64,000 nt of DNA, taken from Rickettsiales bacterium. GTDB lineage: Bacteria; Pseudomonadota; Alphaproteobacteria; Rickettsiales; SXRF01. Shown here in pieces: positions 60,104 through 64,000 of this stretch. Position 1 is the first letter of the stretch. Each line of letters begins with the position of its first letter. Under the pieces are notes generated by a model. That model searched no databases, was not told the origin of the DNA, and worked only from the letters and a program-made list of their open reading frames with translations. The stretch is from assembly GCA_041396965.1 (NCBI GenBank), contig JAWKXN010000001.1, positions 930,001 through 994,000 of the forward strand, in the 5' to 3' direction. Made by a program: the position numbers and the translations under genes.

Positions 60104-62869
60104 TTACTTTTGACGCTCAAGATTATCAGGAACTCTATTTACCTGTACTTTAACCGTATGTTTAGATAAATCAGGAGTAGCTTTACCATATAATACACCA
60201 TCCTTATCAATCTTTTCGTATTCCGCCTGCTCAGAGTTACGTTTATGTTCCTCAATTACTGCAAGCCTTACCGAAAGCTTAAACCAGCCAAGATCTGAAG
60301 TGTAAGTAAGGTTATCATTATCAGCTTCTATAATTTCATGAACATTACCAGCGGCTTTGAGATCACCAGCAACCATTGTTAATAAATCTAAATCACCGTC
60401 ACCTGTCGCTATGATTTTAACTTCAGCGACCGGTGCTTTAATGGAAACTCCAGCCTCTGATTTTGCCTTACGAATAACATTAAGAACATCAACAGCGGAG
60501 ATACCACTTTTTTCATGGTTTTCATTATGTGGATAATCAGTGGCAAGCGGCCAGTTGCCACGAGAATGCACAGAACCCGATTTCTCAAACTTATTATCAA
60601 AAATATGGCTATATAATTCTTCTGTAATATGCGGAACAAATGGCGCGAATAAGCGAAGTATAGCATCCAAACAATGATAAAGCGTATAAAGAGCTGACTG
60701 CTGAGCCGAGCTGTTTATATCACCCTCACCATAAGCCCGTGTCTTTACTAACTCCAGATAATTATCACAAAAATCATTCCAGAAAAAATCCTCTATGGCA
60801 ACCCGTGCGTCACAATACTCAAATTTTTCAAATAATTCTGTGGACTTAGCAACCGCTTTATTCAGCCTTGATAATATCCATAAATCCAGAGACTCATTTA
60901 TTACACCATTTTTAGCGTCAGCGGCGGCAGTGGATGGAGTTCCATCTAGCTTACTAAGATTCATAGAAGCGAATTTGCAGGCGTTCCATAATTTATTCAC
61001 TAGCTTACGTCCGATTTTAAGTAAGTCTTCAGAAAAAGCTGTATCAGTACCAAGACGTGAGGTAGATGCCCAATAGCGCACCGAGTCTGTTCCTTTTTCT
61101 TCAATCAAGGCAACAGGAGTTACTACATTACCTTTGGATTTACTCATTTTTGTTTTATCAGATGCTAAGCACCAGCCAGATATAACTATGTTTTTCCAAG
61201 GGATAGCGTCAGCGTGTAGATGCGCTTTAGCTATAGTATAAAAAGCCCACGTACGAATAATCTCATGTGCCTGCGGACGCATATCGGCAGGGAATAATTT
61301 CTGGTATCTGTCACCACCACCAATAGCCCGTGCGTTAATTTGTGGGCTTATAGATGATGTCGCCCAAGTGTCTAGTATGTCAGCGTCACCCTTAACCTCA
61401 TCTTTACCATAGCCTTCCGGTAGGTCAACCAGCGGATCAATAGGTAATTGTTTGGCATCAGGGAATAATATCTTACCTTCTTCGCCACTACGCTTGGAAT
61501 ACCATACTGGAATCGGCACACCAAAGAAACGTTGACGAGAAATACACCAATCTTCCTTTAAGCCCTCAATCCATTGATTGAGACGTATCTTCATATACTC
61601 AGGATACCAGTTTACCTCCGCGCCTTTTTTAAGCAATTCTTCTTTCTTATCAGTAAGTCGGATAAACCATTGATAAGTAGGGATTATCTCAATCGGTGTT
61701 CCGCTACGCTCAGCGCATTTTACGGTATGAGTCATCGGTGTTTGTTTAAGCAACTTGCCTTCCGTTTGTAACAGCTCAATGATTTTAGCGTTAGCTTGCT
61801 TGGGTTTTAGTCCCTGCGTGTCATCCCGCACTTGTTGTGGGATCTGTATAGCGGTTTGCCCAGAAGCAGCAAACGAATCCACAAATAGCTGGTTATTAAA
61901 ATCAAGCTTTCCTTCTTTGGTAAGCAAGGCACGTAGCGGTAATTTATATTTCCGCCACCACTCCTTATCAGTGTCATCACCGAAGGTACAGCACATAACT
62001 AAGCCTGTACCCTTGTCACGCTCTACCGCCTCGTCAGCAATCATCGGCACTTTAACACCAAATAGCGGAGTTATAGCGAATTTTCCTTCATACTTAGCGG
62101 CGTTCTCATCTTCAGGATGATACATCACCGCCACACATGCGCCAAGTAATTCAGGACGAGTAGTCATGATAATTATACTTTCGCCCCCGCTACGCGACAT
62201 ACTGTCGCTCACATGGGGCATAGCTGAAGGCTCGCTCGGTCTGCTGACCTCGCCTTCTAACCCAAAAACTATCTCATTCATGACACCGGACATTTCTTTA
62301 TTCTCAATCTCGGCGGAGGCGATGGCGGTGCCGTCCACCCAGTCCCAGTAAGTCGGGCGGAAATCACGATAAATTTCACCTTTTTTCAGCAAATCAATAA
62401 AAGATTCTTGCGATAATTTACGCACGTCATCATTTATTGTTTGATATTCCTGTCGCCAATCAACACTAAGGGCGGTGCTTTTGAATAATTTACGAAAATC
62501 TTCCTCAGCGTCACGCACCACATCTTTACACATAGCGACAAAATCAGCACGTGGCATAGAGCTACCACGAACTTTCTTTATTTTCTCAACTAGCCGCTCA
62601 GTGGGCAGACCATTATCATCAAACCCCATCGGGTAAAAAACATCCTTACCCGCCATGCGTTGATAACGGGCGATAAAATCCGCCTGTGTGTAGCTAAAGA
62701 TATGCCCCATATGCAGTACGCCGGATACGGTCGGCGGAGGAGTATCTATAACAAAAGTTTCCTCACGTGGCTTATCATCTCGCCAGTGATAAGTTCCTTT
62801 TTCTACCCAATAATCCTGCCAATATTTTTCTTTTTTCTTGTGATCGTAATTTTGTTCTAATTGCTTCAT
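60104..62869 (-). CDS. valS: Valyl-tRNA synthetase, archaeal-like type with two short insertions
   Basis: Class I synthetase for tRNA-Val. The HIGH site is in PPTVSGVLHMGHIFSYTQAD, the next block MGFDDNGLPTE is the archaeal/Rickettsia-type reading rather than the common bacterial one, and KMSKSKGN is intact. An editing domain is present (TTRPELLGACVAVMYHPED). Two segments look inserted: residues about 205-229, coded by 62183-62257, and about 340-350, around 61823-61843. Both are hairpin-forming at DNA level and keep the frame. 921 residues. Followed by small orphans. Confidence 0.95.
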   Translation of the reverse strand: MKQLEQNYDHKKKEKYWQDYWVEKGTYHWRDDKPREETFVIDTPPPTVSGVLHMGHIFSYTQADFIARYQRMAGKDVFYPMGFDDNGLPTERLVEKIKKVRGSSMPRADFVAMCKDVVRDAEEDFRKLFKSTALSVDWRQEYQTINDDVRKLSQESFIDLLKKGEIYRDFRPTYWDWVDGTAIASAEIENKEMSGVMNEIVFGLEGEVSRPSEPSAMPHVSDSMSRSGGESIIIMTTRPELLGACVAVMYHPEDENAAKYEGKFAITPLFGVKVPMIADEAVERDKGTGLVMCCTFGDDTDKEWWRKYKLPLRALLTKEGKLDFNNQLFVDSFAASGQTAIQIPQQVRDDTQGLKPKQANAKIIELLQTEGKLLKQTPMTHTVKCAERSGTPIEIIPTYQWFIRLTDKKEELLKKGAEVNWYPEYMKIRLNQWIEGLKEDWCISRQRFFGVPIPVWYSKRSGEEGKILFPDAKQLPIDPLVDLPEGYGKDEVKGDADILDTWATSSISPQINARAIGGGDRYQKLFPADMRPQAHEIIRTWAFYTIAKAHLHADAIPWKNIVISGWCLASDKTKMSKSKGNVVTPVALIEEKGTDSVRYWASTSRLGTDTAFSEDLLKIGRKLVNKLWNACKFASMNLSKLDGTPSTAAADAKNGVINESLDLWILSRLNKAVAKSTELFEKFEYCDARVAIEDFFWNDFCDNYLELVKTRAYGEGDINSSAQQSALYTLYHCLDAILRLFAPFVPHITEELYSHIFDNKFEKSGSVHSRGNWPLATDYPHNENHEKSGISAVDVLNVIRKAKSEAGVSIKAPVAEVKIIATGDGDLDLLTMVAGDLKAAGNVHEIIEADNDNLTYTSDLGWFKLSVRLAVIEEHKRNSEQAEYEKIDKDGVLYGKATPDLSKHTVKVQVNRVPDNLERQK
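61823..61843. repeat. ATCCCGCA hairpin inside valS
   Basis: ATCCCGCA (61823-61830) pairs with TGTGGGAT (61836-61843), one G-T wobble. The surrounding GTGTCATCCCGCACTTGT resembles the widespread GTCATCCCGC-type palindromes of Rickettsiales and other alphaproteobacteria. It encodes the atypical IPQQVRDDTQG. Confidence 0.6.
62183..62257. repeat. 75-bp double palindrome inserted in frame in valS
   Basis: First hairpin: GCCCC (62183-62187) with GGGGC (62215-62219), enclosing GCGACA-TAC-TGTCGC (62194-62208). Second hairpin: GAAGGC (62226-62231) with GCCTTC (62252-62257), enclosing GGTC-TGCT-GACC (62238-62249). Together 75 bases, 25 codons, encoding a low-complexity Ser/Pro/Glu segment unlike ValRS. 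Confidence 0.7.
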
Positions 62870-62935
62870 GGTATGTATTTTCTTGGTTTAGTAATATGAG
62901 TTTATCATATAAGTCACTATAAGCCCCATATTTCT

Positions 62936-63361
62936 TTAATGCAGCAAGAAATTACTTATATTTACAATATCGTTATAATACTTTTTTGCTTTGCCTATAA
63001 AAACTTTGTCCGCTGTCACAAGTGGCAGTTGTTTATATTTCGCTAGTGCTAGATATAAACAATCAGGGAAGCTATGAGGTATAGAAAGAGTTAACTCCTT
63101 TGCTTCTTCCCATATTTCACTATTTTTGACTAGAATAATAGATTCTTTTTTTATATGCTTTTCCCATTCGTTGAGTGCCATATACGTAAGATTTCTGGAT
63201 AATGCCCCCATACGGTATCTTTTTGTAATAGCGGATACTACTTCTAAATTCACTATTGATGGCGCATACATATTGTTATGTTTAGAAAGTAGTAACTCAG
63301 CTTGTTCAGAAAATTCTTCCGGCAATATCCATTTAACAGCGACACTTGCGTCAATAATCAT
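62936..63361 (-). CDS. vapC: PIN-domain toxin (FitB/VapC type)
   Basis: 141-residue PIN ribonuclease. Acidic residues are in the opening MIIDASVAVKWILPEE, in VNLEVVSAI and in FPDCLYLALA and VTADKVF. It overlaps the antitoxin gene by 4 bases. VapC/FitB toxins cut tRNA or rRNA. The fourth toxin-antitoxin pair in the window, just upstream of valS. Confidence 0.9.
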   Translation of the reverse strand: MIIDASVAVKWILPEEFSEQAELLLSKHNNMYAPSIVNLEVVSAITKRYRMGALSRNLTYMALNEWEKHIKKESIILVKNSEIWEEAKELTLSIPHSFPDCLYLALAKYKQLPLVTADKVFIGKAKKYYNDIVNISNFLLH

Positions 63362-63603
63362 TCATCCTCACCATCACGCATAGAACGAATGAATTCCGCG
63401 CTACTTGGCAATATTCCACATTCCTTTTGTACTTTATCACGCAAATCTCTGGAGCTTTCCACAAGCTGCTGTCGTTCGTTCTGTACAAACCCTGTAAGCA
63501 TTTCTCGTAGCTCAGCCTCTAAGCTTCTGCCATTGCGTTTGGCACGTAATTTCATACTGTCAACTACCCAGCTTTCCAGATTACGGACTCTAATCTCAGC
63601 CAT
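63358..63603 (-). CDS. vapB: FitA/VapB-type RHH antitoxin
   Basis: 81 residues. The N-terminal ribbon-helix-helix AEIRVRNLESWVVDSMKLRAKRNGRSLEAELREML is typical of FitA-like antitoxins, with an acidic C-terminus (MRDGEDE) that would block the PIN active site. Translationally coupled to the toxin. Expected to repress its own promoter. Confidence 0.9.
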   Translation of the reverse strand: MAEIRVRNLESWVVDSMKLRAKRNGRSLEAELREMLTGFVQNERQQLVESSRDLRDKVQKECGILPSSAEFIRSMRDGEDE

Positions 63604-63680
63604 ATTCTAACCTATAAATTAACATTAGGGACAACTGTCTAATTGTAGTCAAATTATAGATATATGTCAATATAACGGTA

Positions 63681-63953
63681 TTATATTAAGTTTTTTAATA
63701 TTCCAAACACTCCCCACAGAAAACATAGTGCTCCCATCGCGTTTAAGATAAATATCATATTGTTATGTAATTGTGTGCGTAGCATATAAACAGTAAAAAT
63801 AAGAGAAATACCAATAATAAGCAGATTCCATTCTCTAGTTATTCCTATCATATCAAAAACTATAAATAGAAAAGAACCAGCGAAACAGATTACGGCAAAT
63901 AACAAAATGGTTATTTTTGTTGCAATAAATATAGAAAGCTGTTGCATAAGCAT
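63681..63953 (-). CDS. Multi-pass membrane protein, unknown, possibly partial
   Basis: 90 residues with three to four hydrophobic segments (ITILLFAVICFAGSFLFIVFDMIG, NLLIIGISLIFTVYML, MIFILNAMGALCFLWGVFGIL). The frame stays open to the window edge with further hydrophobic residues (LVGLIVFGA), so the start may lie outside. No family recognised. Confidence 0.45.
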   Translation of the reverse strand: MLMQQLSIFIATKITILLFAVICFAGSFLFIVFDMIGITREWNLLIIGISLIFTVYMLRTQLHNNMIFILNAMGALCFLWGVFGILKNLI

Positions 63954-64000
63954 AGCCCCGAAAACTATTAGACCTACTAGCCGCCAATTACTAGTGTATA

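Noticed and set aside
1..64000. CRISPR array, prophage, rRNA or tRNA genes
   Set aside because: No regularly spaced repeats, phage structural genes or recognisable rRNA/tRNA sequences were found; rnpB is the only clear RNA gene. tRNAs would need a dedicated scan to exclude fully.

Overview
The window looks like a chromosomal segment of an AT-rich alphaproteobacterium. Several gene orders are characteristic of that class: tatA-tatB-tatC with serS and surE; ctpA, a divergent polysaccharide deacetylase and rppH; purC-purS-purQ next to a DUF1476 gene; rne next to amiC-mrcA; divK-pleD; and hscA-fdx. ValRS is of the archaeal-like type known from Rickettsia, and it carries two short insertions, one clearly palindromic, that recall Rickettsia palindromic elements. 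This points towards Rickettsiales or a neighbouring lineage. The amino-acid and cofactor genes present (leuA, metZ, proC, serA, serC, queE, queC, hemB, purines) mean it is not a strongly reduced parasite. The exact lineage cannot be fixed from this sequence alone.

Layout. 1-2.9 kb: end of the Isc iron-sulfur operon (hscA, fdx) with a MntA/HepT toxin-antitoxin pair inserted between them. 2.9-7.5 kb: a DUF2125-like protein, an M3 oligopeptidase, a CDGSH protein and an unknown membrane protein. 7.5-8.6 kb: a complete IS256-superfamily element with perfect 25-bp ends and an 8-bp target duplication, whose transposase start region appears frameshifted. 8.6-13.5 kb (minus): leuA, a GNAT enzyme, a two-gene islet bounded by 19-bp direct repeats copied from the 3' end of metZ, then metZ. 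13.7-18 kb: queE, queC, parDE, uvrC. 18-20 kb (minus): proC, ybjN-like, ubiK-like. 20-26 kb: hldD, tatABC, a second ParD/RelE-type module, serS, a four-helix-bundle (S23-type) gene bracketed by inverted repeats, surE, ssb. 26-29 kb (minus): rppH, polysaccharide deacetylase, ctpA. 29.6-37.3 kb: recG, the purine block, DUF1476, a DnaJ/TerB protein, small orphan genes, ampD, rnpB. 37-42 kb (minus): DsbA-like, M48/TPR protease, RNase E. 42.8-46.5 kb: amiC and mrcA. 46.7-49 kb (minus): a bacteriocin-like orphan, ubiX, hemB. 49-56 kb: trpS, an orphan, serC, serA, divK, pleD. 56-64 kb: xth, erpA, dgt, four small orphans, valS, a FitAB/VapBC-type pair and a membrane protein.

How the parts fit. Most of the window is housekeeping: Fe-S assembly and insertion, peptidoglycan synthesis and recycling, twin-arginine secretion, queuosine precursor synthesis, purine, serine, leucine and methionine synthesis, DNA repair, RNA decay and cell-cycle signalling. 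Accessory material sits in the joints between these blocks: four toxin-antitoxin pairs, one IS, one repeat-bounded islet, one S23-type cassette and at least four copies of an intergenic hairpin repeat. No CRISPR array, rRNA, tRNA or prophage was recognised. The most interesting observations are the palindromic insertion inside valS, the repeat-bounded islet at metZ, the dispersed CGAAA-loop hairpin family and the bacteriocin-like orphan.
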